A stretch of 64,000 bases of DNA from Mesorhizobium sp. STM 4661 (GCF_000359125.1 NZ_CAAF010000038.1:62001-126000), one strand, 5' to 3'. Positions 7,705 to 18,760 are shown, numbered from the stretch's first letter. Made by a program: numbers and translations. The notes: a model not told the origin generated them from the letters alone.

Positions 7705-8930
7705 TGACGCGGGTCTGCGTCCTCGGCGGTAGTTCGCCCTTCACGGTGGCACTCGTCGATGCGATTGAGGGAAGCAAGGCGCTAAGCCACCAGTTGCACG
7801 AGTGGGTGTTAATCCTCCAAGGGCGCAACGTGCAGAACCTCGATGCGGTTGCACATTATGCCCGGCACCGGCTCGGAGGGTTTGGAACCTCGGTCATATC
7901 CACCACGGACCTCGATACGGCCCTGACCGATGCCGAGATCGTAATCGTCCAGACGCGCTTCGGCGGGCTTGAGGCGAGGGCCAATGACGAACTCTTAGCA
8001 AGCGAACTGGGATGCATCGCCGACGAAACTTTGGGACCCTGCGGCCTGCTATCTGCCTTCCGTCAAATACGGCCGGTAGACGATCTCGCTACCCGCATGA
8101 AGGCAATCTGCCCCGGCGCCTTCGTCGTGAACATGATTAACCCGCTGAGCCTGACGACGGCCATGATGCTCCGACGCGGCGTGGCTGCGGTCGGCATCTG
8201 CGAGCTTCCCCTCGCCACACTCCAGGCCTTCGCGGGGGCGCTGCGCATCGATCCGACCGAACTTTACTGGAGTTACGAGGGCCTCAATCACAGAGGCTTT
8301 ATCCCCATCGCCAGGACCCATGACGGGGAGGATCTCCTGCAGCGCGTCCTCCGGTTGGCTCCAGATGCCGCAACGCAGAAATACCGGAACGATATTCTTC
8401 GCCTTGGTGCAATATCCACGAAATACTTCGCTCTTTTCGACGGCCGATCTTCGCACGAGAAGGGTCGGGCGGTCGGGCTAATATCTCTGCGAGATGCGAT
8501 TGCTAAGGATCTTATCGCGGATCCTACACAATGCCCGGCGCAAATAGCAAAGCGTGATATGCCTTGGTATGCGCAAGCGGTCGTACCGCTCGTCGCCGCT
8601 CGGGTCGGAGCGCAGGGTTACGATGCCACCATAAACGTCGCGACGGATGGACTTCTCGTTCACGAGCGGCGAGCCCGCGTCCTCGGTGATCGCATCGATA
8701 TTCTTGAAACCGCACCAGCGAACGGTCCATTCCGCGACTGGCTCGCGGCGTTCGAACATCACGAACGATTATGCCTGGCAGCGCTCGCCGATCCTACACC
8801 GTACACGATCGGTGCAGCGCTCGAAGCCGATCGAATCACACCTCCCGACAAAGTTCGGACTGCGGCTGCACGAATTTTCCGGACTTGGCGCGATGCCGCC
8901 AGCAATCCGCCAACCGTGCGAGGCCAGTAA
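7704..8930 (+). CDS. GH4-family NAD-dependent glycosidase-like enzyme
   Basis: The 408-residue protein shows the GH4 plan: Rossmann start VCVLGGSSPFTVALV, then TRFGGLEARANDE, GCIADETLGPCGL, NMINPLSL, GICELPL (Cys166) and YEGLNHRGF (His196). Cys166 and His196 match the metal-binding Cys and His of this family. GH4 enzymes act on phosphorylated glycosides by transient NAD-dependent oxidation at C3 with a divalent metal. Here the enzyme may hydrolyse a phosphoglycoside or oxidise/reduce a cyclitol phosphate. ATG 7704 overlaps the upstream TGA; an upstream in-frame start at 7641 lies inside the previous gene and is rejected. The stop shares a base with the next ATG. Confidence 0.85.
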   Translation: MTRVCVLGGSSPFTVALVDAIEGSKALSHQLHEWVLILQGRNVQNLDAVAHYARHRLGGFGTSVISTTDLDTALTDAEIVIVQTRFGGLEARANDELLASELGCIADETLGPCGLLSAFRQIRPVDDLATRMKAICPGAFVVNMINPLSLTTAMMLRRGVAAVGICELPLATLQAFAGALRIDPTELYWSYEGLNHRGFIPIARTHDGEDLLQRVLRLAPDAATQKYRNDILRLGAISTKYFALFDGRSSHEKGRAVGLISLRDAIAKDLIADPTQCPAQIAKRDMPWYAQAVVPLVAARVGAQGYDATINVATDGLLVHERRARVLGDRIDILETAPANGPFRDWLAAFEHHERLCLAALADPTPYTIGAALEADRITPPDKVRTAAARIFRTWRDAASNPPTVRGQ

Positions 8931-10006
8931 TGACCAACGTGGACATTGCTGTCTTTGATATCGGCGGCACGCATTTTCGTTCGGCGCTGTGCACGAATGG
9001 ACGGCTGGGTCCAGTGACGCGACGACCTGCGATCAACTACCTCAACACGGCCCACCACAGCCCCGTCGAACTCCAGGAAGCGTTAGCCGACTACCTGGTG
9101 GCCGAGACTGAGCGTCTGCAATTGGAGAGCGGAACCGCGATAAAGCATGCCGGCATCTCACTTGGAGCACCCGTCAACGCTCGTAGCGGCTGTGTGCTGC
9201 AATCTGGCCCACTCTGGGGCCCGAGATCAGGACCCTTCGAACTCCAGGCGGCGTTGACACGCCGGCGGCTGGACACCCGCTGGACGATCGCGAATGACGT
9301 GACCGCAGGACTGGCGTCCTACATCCAGACCTGCGATCCGGGCAGCCATTCGCGTATCCTGTTCGTCACGGTGAGCACCGGAATCGGGGCGAGGCTCTAC
9401 GATTTCGCGCGAGGCGGTGTGCCGGTCGATCCCGTGCACGGGATACAGGGTGAAATTGGCCACATCAAAGTAGAAGCTTTCTTCCGCGGCACGCGTCTCA
9501 AGTTTACCTGCGATTGCGGTGGGTGCGACCATCTGAACGCCTATTCGTCCGGACGCGGCGTGTTGAAACTACTGCGCGAGCTGTCGTCTCTCTGCCCGGA
9601 TGCGCTGGCAGTCTCGACGATGGCCGCGGCACGCGACGGCGACGATGATGCCGTACTCGCGGAGTTCTCGCGTGGGGTGGCGGCTGCTGACGCGCTTGCC
9701 TTGGACGTCCTTGCTACGATCACGCGACCGCTGGCACTCATTTTCTCGGCGCTCCTGACGCACGATCCGCTACTCGATTCAATTGTTCTCACCGGTGGTG
9801 TCGTGGATGCGCTGGAACCGGCCTATTCGGCTAGCCTTGATCGGCAATTCCGCGACCATGGATTGTTCCAGATCACTGAATGCGATTCATCCTATTTCGC
9901 CCGCCGGCTCCGTATCGTGGCGCCAGGAGACCTGTCTGGACTTATCGGTGCTGGCCATCTCGCCGAAATGGCGGAGGAAGGGCGAAGCATCCATGTTTTC
10001 CGGTGA
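8930..10006 (+). CDS. ROK-family sugar/cyclitol kinase
   Basis: The 358-residue ROK protein has phosphate-1 motif VFDIGGTHFRSAL, an ANDV with likely catalytic Asp123, VSTGIGAR and GEIGHI. The zinc motif is altered: where the family has CxCGxxGCxE, this has CDCGGCDHLN, so the third Cys position is His201 and an extra Cys sits at 199. ROK kinases phosphorylate glucose, ManNAc and similar sugars; ValC and probably AcbM, which act on C7 cyclitols in validamycin and acarbose synthesis, are relatives. Next to a sugar-phosphate cyclase a cyclitol 7-kinase is a reasonable inference. ATG 8930 shares a base with the upstream stop. Confidence 0.85.
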   Translation: MTNVDIAVFDIGGTHFRSALCTNGRLGPVTRRPAINYLNTAHHSPVELQEALADYLVAETERLQLESGTAIKHAGISLGAPVNARSGCVLQSGPLWGPRSGPFELQAALTRRRLDTRWTIANDVTAGLASYIQTCDPGSHSRILFVTVSTGIGARLYDFARGGVPVDPVHGIQGEIGHIKVEAFFRGTRLKFTCDCGGCDHLNAYSSGRGVLKLLRELSSLCPDALAVSTMAAARDGDDDAVLAEFSRGVAAADALALDVLATITRPLALIFSALLTHDPLLDSIVLTGGVVDALEPAYSASLDRQFRDHGLFQITECDSSYFARRLRIVAPGDLSGLIGAGHLAEMAEEGRSIHVFR

Positions 10007-11057
10007 CCGGATCAGCTTGACCGGATCGAAGTCGCACCTCGCTCTGGTGCGGCGGCCGGGCATGGGCGCTCCAAGACTGGAGCAGGTCCGGAAACCCGTA
10101 GCCCTACCGGGCGATTTTGTGTGCCGGACCCTCATTGCCGGCGTCTGCGGGACCGACCTTCAGATTCTGCGCGGCGTGCGAGACGATCCAGCACGCATCC
10201 TTGGCCATGAGGGCGTAGCGGTTGTCGAAGAAGTGGCTGCGAAAGCGGACCAGCGCTGGCTAGGTGCGACGATTGCTGTGAATCCAACGCCAGACTGGGG
10301 CACCGCTGAACTCGGCCATACTCTCGATGGGATGATGCAGCAACTTTTCCTCGTGCCTGCTCGGTTGCGGTCCCTGGTCGTTTCGTCGCCCGCGGAACTG
10401 GCTGCCGATCTTGCTATTCTCGCTGAGCCGCTCGCATCCGTCCTAACTTGCGGAAGCATTCTCAAGCGGGTTGCGGAACCGATCCGCGTATTGGCGGTGG
10501 GACGAGGTACGATCGGCCAACTGATTCGCATCGCGCTCAAAACTGCCTGCGAGTCGGTTCGGGGCGTCGTCGTCACAGGGACGAAAGAGACGGCCGGTAT
10601 TGAGTACGGAGCATTCGACACTGTGATCTTATGTTCCTCGCGGCAGGATATAGTGGCTGCCCTCGGTATCGGGCTCGACGCGTTGTGCGACGGTGGCATC
10701 CTCCATCTCTTCGGAGGTCTCCCATCTGAGTATCGAGACCCGCGTCTGCCCGGAGCCAATCTCAGCGAAGTCCGCGCGCGAAATACCGGCGGACGTGTCG
10801 GGTGGCCGCTGGCCGAGCAGTGCCAGACAACCGTCGGCAACAAGCGGGTGTCGATCACGGGGCACCGCGGTTCTTCCAACGCGATGCTGACCCAGGCAAT
10901 GCTCCAGCTCAGCGCTCGCCCCGATACCTATCGGCCGCTTCTTACGATCGTGACAGACCCGGAGGAAGCTGTCCGTACATTGCGCGACGCTGTCGGCTGT
11001 CCGCCGGTTAGATCTTGGACCAAGCTTGGGATCGACTTTCGGAGGTGGCGAACTTGA
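9993..11057 (+). CDS. Zinc-type medium-chain dehydrogenase (MDR)
   Basis: The 354-residue product has the GroES-like catalytic-zinc signature IAGVCGTDLQILRG (Cys52) and GHEGVAVVEEV (His72, Glu73), followed by a Rossmann domain. The four-Cys structural zinc lobe is absent and replaced by NPTPDWGTAELGHTLDG. It should oxidise or reduce a polyol or cyclitol with NAD(P). Similar enzymes act as cyclitol dehydrogenases in validamycin/acarbose-type clusters; the assignment here rests on neighbourhood. ATG 9993 lies 14 bases inside the kinase gene. The stop overlaps the TTG start of the next gene. Confidence 0.8.
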   Translation: MFSGDRISLTGSKSHLALVRRPGMGAPRLEQVRKPVALPGDFVCRTLIAGVCGTDLQILRGVRDDPARILGHEGVAVVEEVAAKADQRWLGATIAVNPTPDWGTAELGHTLDGMMQQLFLVPARLRSLVVSSPAELAADLAILAEPLASVLTCGSILKRVAEPIRVLAVGRGTIGQLIRIALKTACESVRGVVVTGTKETAGIEYGAFDTVILCSSRQDIVAALGIGLDALCDGGILHLFGGLPSEYRDPRLPGANLSEVRARNTGGRVGWPLAEQCQTTVGNKRVSITGHRGSSNAMLTQAMLQLSARPDTYRPLLTIVTDPEEAVRTLRDAVGCPPVRSWTKLGIDFRRWRT

Positions 11058-12007
11058 AGGAACGTCCGTTGACGAGTAACGCGCCTTTGACTGTCTCACA
11101 GAGTATCTATCGACCACAAATCGGGGTTGCGCTGTGGAAGGTAGGGGATCGGGGCCTGACCGGCTTTGAAACCGCCGCCGCCGCGGGTCTCGATCACGTT
11201 CACGTTGACTTGGGTGGCCCGAACCGCGGTCCCGATCTTACAGATTTCGAAGTACTGGCGGCCTTCGACACAACGTCACGCCGTTTCGCGCTTCCGATCA
11301 CCGCCCTTGCAGTCAATCGGCTCAACGATCTTGGCGTGACCGCGCCAAAGGGTAGCGAGGAAGCATTGGAAGTCCGGCGAAGTATCTTGCACGCAATTAG
11401 AGTGGCAGACCGTCTGCAGGTGCCCAGGATCATCATTCCGGGCTTTCGCCAGAGCCTCGTTCGGACGCCCGAGGGCGTGGCTAGAACAGCTGAAGTGCTG
11501 CGTTTCGCACTTGGTCCCGCCCAAGCCGTAGGGATTACCTTGGCATATGAAAGCGGGCTTGACGCCGAAAGAACGCTCCAGATACTTCAAGCTGTTGGCC
11601 AGCCGGGCATCTGCGTACAGTTCGACACGGGAAATCCCGCTATCTACGGGCATTCCGCGGCCTCGATTTGGGCGCGACTTGCTGACGTCGCCTCGCCGGA
11701 CGTCCACCTTAAGGATGCTTTGGGCGTGTCGGTCGAGGGGAATGTGCCTCTGGGCGAGGGTGTAGCCGAGCTGGAGCTTACGTTTGCTGCCTTCGCGCGC
11801 CAGCCGCAGCCTAGATACTTCACACTCGAAGGCGACTATAGCGATGATTCTGGACCTCGCATCCGCCGCGACCTCGCCCGACTGAAGATGCTTATTAGGA
11901 GGTCGATGTTGTCGGGCGGCCTGGATTGCCCCGATGGCGTTGGCCGCGAAGGTGAAAGCGATGTTCCCTGGACCGACGGCACGGTCTCTCCCGCAGTGTA
12001 TCGATAG
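11054..12007 (+). CDS. TIM-barrel sugar-phosphate isomerase/epimerase (AP-endonuclease-2 fold)
   Basis: The 317-residue protein shows the xylose-isomerase-like/AP endonuclease 2 barrel. Its likely metal ligands are in order: Glu166 (LAYESG), Asp191 (QFDTGNP), His218 (DVHLKD) and Glu259 (TLEGD). Such enzymes epimerise or isomerise ketoses and inosose-type cyclitols through a metal-bound enediolate. Start TTG 11054 is chosen because GGAGG at 11041 stands 8 bases before it and it overlaps the upstream TGA; an ATG at 11015 is a poorer fit. As last enzyme of the operon it could be the cyclitol 2-epimerase. That is inference. Confidence 0.8.
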   Translation: MKERPLTSNAPLTVSQSIYRPQIGVALWKVGDRGLTGFETAAAAGLDHVHVDLGGPNRGPDLTDFEVLAAFDTTSRRFALPITALAVNRLNDLGVTAPKGSEEALEVRRSILHAIRVADRLQVPRIIIPGFRQSLVRTPEGVARTAEVLRFALGPAQAVGITLAYESGLDAERTLQILQAVGQPGICVQFDTGNPAIYGHSAASIWARLADVASPDVHLKDALGVSVEGNVPLGEGVAELELTFAAFARQPQPRYFTLEGDYSDDSGPRIRRDLARLKMLIRRSMLSGGLDCPDGVGREGESDVPWTDGTVSPAVYR

Positions 12008-12022
12008 ATGGAAGGCTGTGTC

Positions 12023-13045
12023 ATGAAATCTACCATTGCGAATGCCTACCGGCTTTTAACAACCTGCCTCGCCACGATGATCGTCACCGAGCCGGCCGTT
12101 GCGGCGCAGATCACCGAGCCGAAACCTGGCGCCGCGCCAACAAGGTCACGACCACAGCTTGAACGTCTTGGTTCTTTCGGCGGCTCAATGATTGCCCGCA
12201 TGAGCCTGTGCGTATCAGCCTTGCTCATTCTATTGATTTATGGCCAAGCCAAACTGTCGGCAGAGGAGAATGGCATAACCCTGCATTACACCTCTGGGGG
12301 GTCGGCGGCTGCAATCGCGGCCGCGGGCTTCAACCTCGCTGATGTACAATATGTCGAGCAACTCAATGCGCTCCCTCCCGGGATGAAGGGGCTGGTCTGG
12401 CTTGATGAGGCCAGCGGCGTTACGCCGGGTTTCATCGCCAAGGTCAAGCAGTTCATCGGCAACCCGAAGCTGTTCGGCTTTCGCCTCTGTGATGAGCCTG
12501 ACATCACCGGCAAGTACCACTCCCCGGCGGTTAGCCCGGCAGCCCTCAAAGCCGAGGCCGACTGGATCAGGGCCAATGTGCCCGGGGCCGTGACGTTCAT
12601 CACACTGATGGACATGGGGTCTTTTGACGCCCCCAGCTTCATGAACACCTTCAATCCCGCCAACACCGGGATCGATTTCTTCGGCCTCGATCCGTATCCG
12701 GTGCGCGGCAAGGTTTTCGATTTGGACTTCATCGACAGAACGGTCGAGGCGGCTGTTGCCGCTGGTATACCGCTCAATAAGATCGTGCCTGTGTTCCAAG
12801 CCTTCGGCGGCGGCAATTGGAGGACCTATACCAGCGGGGTCAAAGACGTTTATAAACTGCCGACACCGGACCAGGCGAACCAGATGTTTGCGCGCTGGGC
12901 CACCTACTCCCCCAATCCCGTGTTTGACTTTGCCTACGCGTGGGGATCGCAGAACGGCGACACCAAGCTGGGCAGCACCAGCCCAGAGGCACTAAGCCTT
13001 CGCGCGGCGTTCAAGGCACACAACACAGCACAGCGTTCGCAATAG
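12023..13045 (+). CDS. Exported glycosidase-like protein of unknown specificity
   Basis: The 340-residue product begins with a signal peptide (cleavage near EPAVAA-QI), and a second hydrophobic stretch SLCVSALLILLIYGQA lies near residue 60. The folded part has GLVWLDEASG, FGFRLCDEPDITGKY, FFGLDPYPV and DFAYAWGSQNGDTK. The strand-end acids and aromatics look like a TIM-barrel glycoside hydrolase, but I do not recognise a numbered family. ATG 12023 is preferred because GGAAGG sits 7 bases upstream. ATG 12008 and 12188 are alternatives, the latter starting at the second hydrophobic stretch. It follows the cyclase operon by 15 bases and may act on the exported product. Confidence 0.6.
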   Translation: MKSTIANAYRLLTTCLATMIVTEPAVAAQITEPKPGAAPTRSRPQLERLGSFGGSMIARMSLCVSALLILLIYGQAKLSAEENGITLHYTSGGSAAAIAAAGFNLADVQYVEQLNALPPGMKGLVWLDEASGVTPGFIAKVKQFIGNPKLFGFRLCDEPDITGKYHSPAVSPAALKAEADWIRANVPGAVTFITLMDMGSFDAPSFMNTFNPANTGIDFFGLDPYPVRGKVFDLDFIDRTVEAAVAAGIPLNKIVPVFQAFGGGNWRTYTSGVKDVYKLPTPDQANQMFARWATYSPNPVFDFAYAWGSQNGDTKLGSTSPEALSLRAAFKAHNTAQRSQ

Positions 13046-13062
13046 GCCGCATAAACGAAAAT

Positions 13063-13213
13063 TATGCGCCCGATCAAACCGGGTTTTCGGGTCGAATACC
13101 CATTTCACGACAAGGCCGTCACCGTCACCACCTGCGGCCGCATCTGCTGCAATCGCAAGAAGATTAATCTCAGCCTCGGCCTTCGCCGGCCAGAACCTAT
13201 ATGTCCAGAATAG
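13063..13213 (+). pseudogene. Insertion-sequence transposase C-terminal remnant
   Basis: Translation from 13063 gives FRVEYPFHDKAVTVTTCGRI then CCNRKKINLS. This resembles the C-terminal tail of an integrase-core (IS481/IS3-like) transposase common in rhizobia. Reading then shifts frame to FAGQNLYVQN, where the intact family continues with FAGQNVGV. It ends at the right tRNA repeat. No upstream part of the transposase and no terminal repeats are seen, so this is a dead fragment. Confidence 0.6.
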
Positions 13214-13285
13214 ACCGTCAGCGCTTGGCTGGGGCGCCAGGATTCGAACCTGGGAATGTCGGTACCAAAAACCGATGCCTTACCA
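13213..13285. repeat. Right copy of 73-bp direct repeat (att-like, over tRNA-Gln)
   Basis: Identical to 49-121 and in the same orientation. The island is the 13.1 kb between the copies. This copy belongs to the tRNA-Gln with a perfectly paired acceptor stem, so the crossover probably took place somewhere within the 73 bp. Confidence 0.8.
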
Positions 13286-13300
13286 CTTGGCGACGCCCCA
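13226..13300 (-). tRNA. trnQ: tRNA-Gln (UUG)
   Basis: The 75-nt minus-strand tRNA has acceptor tggggcg/cgcccca perfectly paired, a D arm with gtggtaa, anticodon loop ttttggt (UUG), T arm with gttcgaatc and an encoded CCA. It is the well-formed copy of the pair that brackets the island, and is likely the functional gene. Confidence 0.92.
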
Positions 13301-13444
13301 GCAGCACGGAACGTGCCCGCTGCGCGCGGCTTATAGGACGAGCCGACGGAAAGCTCAATGCCGGGATGGCGACTGCGCGGAACTGATCCACCGGTTCCCG
13401 CAAACAGGCGTTCGCAATCATTCCCCAATGTCGGGCGATGGTCT

Positions 13445-13792
13445 CTATTCGCCCCAAACCGCCATTTCATTGCCGGCCGGATCGACGAAATGGAACCGCC
13501 TGCCGCCGGGAAATGAAAAGATCGGCTTGACGATCGTGCCGCCGGCATTTTCGACGGCGTCCAGGGTTTCTTCCAGATCCTCGGAATAAAGCACCGGCAG
13601 CAGCTTCGCCGGCGCTTCCGCGGCATCGGCCTGAAAGCCGCCGTCGAGCCCTTCGGCAAAGGCCGAATAGGTCGGCCCGTAATCGGTGAACGACCATGAA
13701 AAGGCGGCGGCGTAGAAGGCCTTCACCCTGTCCAGCGTTCCACCGGTCGCCGGCATTTCGAGATAGTCGAGTTTTCCGGTCCGTTTCATCAT
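13445..13792 (-). CDS. VOC-family (glyoxalase/bleomycin-resistance fold) protein
   Basis: The 115-residue protein has paired beta-alpha-beta-beta-beta units: KLDYLEMPATGG, RVKAFYAAAFSWSFTDYG, LYSEDLEETLDAVENAGG and a closing FHFVDPAGNEMAVW. That last segment is the metal-binding Glu strand of the vicinal oxygen chelate family. The substrate cannot be told. Two ATGs are adjacent (13792 and 13789), and GAGG stands upstream at 13796-13799. It is transcribed away from ppdK. Confidence 0.85.
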   Translation of the reverse strand: MMKRTGKLDYLEMPATGGTLDRVKAFYAAAFSWSFTDYGPTYSAFAEGLDGGFQADAAEAPAKLLPVLYSEDLEETLDAVENAGGTIVKPIFSFPGGRRFHFVDPAGNEMAVWGE

Positions 13793-13997
13793 GCACCTCG
13801 TGTTCTTGTTATGTTCTATTCCCAAAGCGCCTGATCGGCAAGACTTTTTGCCGTCGCTTTTTCTTAATCGATTGTAGAGGCCGGCTGGCTTTGCCGATGC
13901 CTTGCCTTTCGCAGTGCAGCATCATATCGCTCGAACGGGACACGGCGAAACTTCGGCTTCGTCAATCTTTTCAATCTCCTGCGAGTGGAGAGCAAGC

Positions 13998-16676
<2,679 letters not shown>

Positions 16677-16683
16677 CATTCTC

Positions 16684-16710
16684 GGACCAATCGATGATCT
16701 CGATTGGTCC
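16684..16710. terminator. Perfect 11-bp inverted repeat after ppdK
   Basis: The sequence ggaccaatcga-tgatc-tcgattggtcc forms a perfect 11-bp stem with a 5-base loop, starting eight bases after the ppdK stop. No T-run follows, so it may be a stabilising or Rho-dependent end structure and not a classical terminator. Confidence 0.5.
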
Positions 16711-16836
16711 TAATCGTCCCGATCTAACATTACGATTTTGTAATTGAGTTCACGCGAATTTGCGCGTGACAGCTCCCAATCCCGACAACGTTTCTGCCCA
16801 ATTTGCCGGCCTTCCAACCGCCGGTGTCAGAAACAG

Positions 16837-17929
16837 ATGCCCCAGATTTTCCGCTCGATCCTGATCATCCAGACGAAGTTCATCGGCGATATCGTCCTTG
16901 CCTCCGCGCTCGCCAAAAACCTGCGGCTCGAATATCCCGAGGCCAGGATCGTGTTTCTCTGCGAGGCTCGCTTCGAATATTTCCTGACCGCTCACGGCAT
17001 CGCCTCTGACGTCGGGACGTTCAGGCGCGCCCGCATGCGCGGCACGCCCTTCGAGCGCGGACACGAACTTTACACGATGCTGCGGACGCTGCGCCGGTTT
17101 GGCTTTGATCTGTCGATCGACCTGACAGATTCAAAGACCCTCGCGGATCATCACCCGGTTCGTCAATGCCAGGATCCGGGTCGGCTACGACCCTCCCGAA
17201 AGGCCTTTGCGCTGGCACGAGGGGCAGCCCGCCAACGTCCTGGCCAAGCCGTTTGGTTTTGGCGAGCGGCACTTCCTTTACCGCTATCTTTCGCCGCTCG
17301 AGGCGCTCGGCATCGATCTGCGCGAATCAGTCCCGTCCATTCAACCGCTGCCGTTGGAAACAGCGAAAGCGCTGACGCTGCTGGATAGACACCATCTTCG
17401 GCGCAACGCCTTCATCGCCGTGCATGCGGGTGCGAGTTTCGAGGGACGGCGATGGCAGCCGGAACGTTTCGCCATTGTGATCGACGAGATTTCGCGGGAG
17501 ACCGGGCTGGACTTCGTGCTTGTCGGCGGACCGGATGAACGGATGCCCGCCGAGCGCATTGTCGCCAAGACCGCTTTGCCGGTGGTGAATCTCGTCGGCA
17601 CGATGCCGCTTGAAACATTGCTTGCCGTCCTGAAACAGGGACGGCTTTTCCTTGGCAATGAGAGCGGCCCGATGCATATGGCGGCCGCCGTGGGAACCCC
17701 TGTCGTCGGGCTTTACGGCCTGACTGATCCGGCGATATGGGCCCCTGTCGGCGTGCCCGGCATTGCCCTCCAGCCTCCTATGCCATGCCCATGCGTGGCC
17801 AATGAACTGTGTCAATGGCCGGATCCGAGCAAGGCTTGCTGCGTCTGGCGCCTGGAGGTCAAGCCTGTGGTCGGCGCGGTGCGGGAAGTCCTTTCACGCA
17901 CGGTTAAGGACGTGGAGTACGTACACTGA
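16837..17929 (+). pseudogene. GT9 (heptosyltransferase-like) glycosyltransferase with 1-bp frameshift
   Basis: The N-terminal half (RSILIIQTKFIGDIVLASAL) and the C-terminal half (IAVHAGASFEGRRWQPERF, LFLGNESGPMHMAAAVGTP) together form a complete GT9 protein like LPS heptosyltransferases. They lie in different frames. Removing one C from ccc at 17138-17140 joins them smoothly, giving SKTSRIITRFVNARIRVGYD. So the gene carries a single-base insertion, or the sequence has an error there. If real, the protein is lost. If an error, the product adds a sugar to an LPS-type acceptor. It lies between ppdK and the deacetylase gene. Confidence 0.85.
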
Positions 17930-18002
17930 TGCCGCACTTGCCAAAGATGGACACGGCGGTCAAAACTGCCGCGCCTTGATGGCGCCGGCCTGGAAACCGA
18001 CT

Positions 18003-18743
18003 ATGCACCTGTTCCAAAAGCATTTTTGCGCGATCGCGATGTCGATGTGGGCAGTGTCCGCGGCCCATGCCGCGCCACTCGTCGAGCCGACGTTGCATAT
18101 CAAGCCGGAAGCCGGTGGCAGCGGTCGCGTCGCGCTCACGCTCGACGCCTGTGGCGGGCGGACCGACACAAGGATCCTTTCGGCGTTGGTGGAAAACAGG
18201 ATCCCGGCCACCATCTTCGTCACCGGCATCTGGCTGAAACGCAACGCCGCCGCCGTCGAGATCATGCGGGCGCATCCTGATCTGTTCGAGCTGGAAAATC
18301 ATGGCGGCCGTCACGTCCCGGCAGTCGACACGCCGCGGAAGATCTACGGCATCCGCGCCGCCGGCAGCCCGGCCGCGGTCCTGGCCGAGGTCGAGTCGGG
18401 CGCCGCCGCCCTTGCCGGGACCGGCGAGCCCGCGCCGAAATGGTTTCGCGGCGCAACCGCCGAATACAGCCCCTCGGCTATCGCCATGATACGCAAGCTT
18501 GGCTTCAAGATCGCCGGCTTTTCGATAAACGGCGACGGCGGTTCATTGCTGGGGGCGAAGGAAACCGCTCGCCGCATCGCCGCGGCAAAGGACGGCGATG
18601 TCATCATCTCTCACATCAACCAGCCGACCCACGCCGCCGGCGAGGGCGTCGTGCAAGGTCTGCTGGCGCTGAAGGCCAAGGGCTTCACCTTCGTGCGGCT
18701 CAACGACGTCGACAATTTCGGCAACGACGGCACCACCGACTGA
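18003..18743 (+). CDS. Exported polysaccharide deacetylase (NodB-homology)
   Basis: The 246-residue product has a signal peptide (MHLFQKHFCAIAMSMW, cleavage after AHA). The NodB fold follows: VALTLDACGG, IPATIFVTGIWL, ELENHGGRH (His-x3-His metal pair), PKWFRGATAEYSP and DVIISHINQP. The first motif is LDACGG, not the usual FDDG, so the catalytic Asp/metal arrangement is a variant. It probably removes N- or O-acyl groups from a periplasmic or surface glycan. An ATG at 17979 would add eight residues before the signal peptide. It converges on the DUF427 gene. Confidence 0.8.
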   Translation: MHLFQKHFCAIAMSMWAVSAAHAAPLVEPTLHIKPEAGGSGRVALTLDACGGRTDTRILSALVENRIPATIFVTGIWLKRNAAAVEIMRAHPDLFELENHGGRHVPAVDTPRKIYGIRAAGSPAAVLAEVESGAAALAGTGEPAPKWFRGATAEYSPSAIAMIRKLGFKIAGFSINGDGGSLLGAKETARRIAAAKDGDVIISHINQPTHAAGEGVVQGLLALKAKGFTFVRLNDVDNFGNDGTTD

Positions 18744-18760
18744 TCAGGGTGCATTAATAT

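Noticed and set aside
62..13300. The two tRNA-Gln genes as an ordinary duplicated tRNA pair
   Set aside because: Identity extends 13 bases past the 3' end and stops within the 5' arm, the enclosed genes are accessory, and relics lie at both ends; integration or recombination explains this better.
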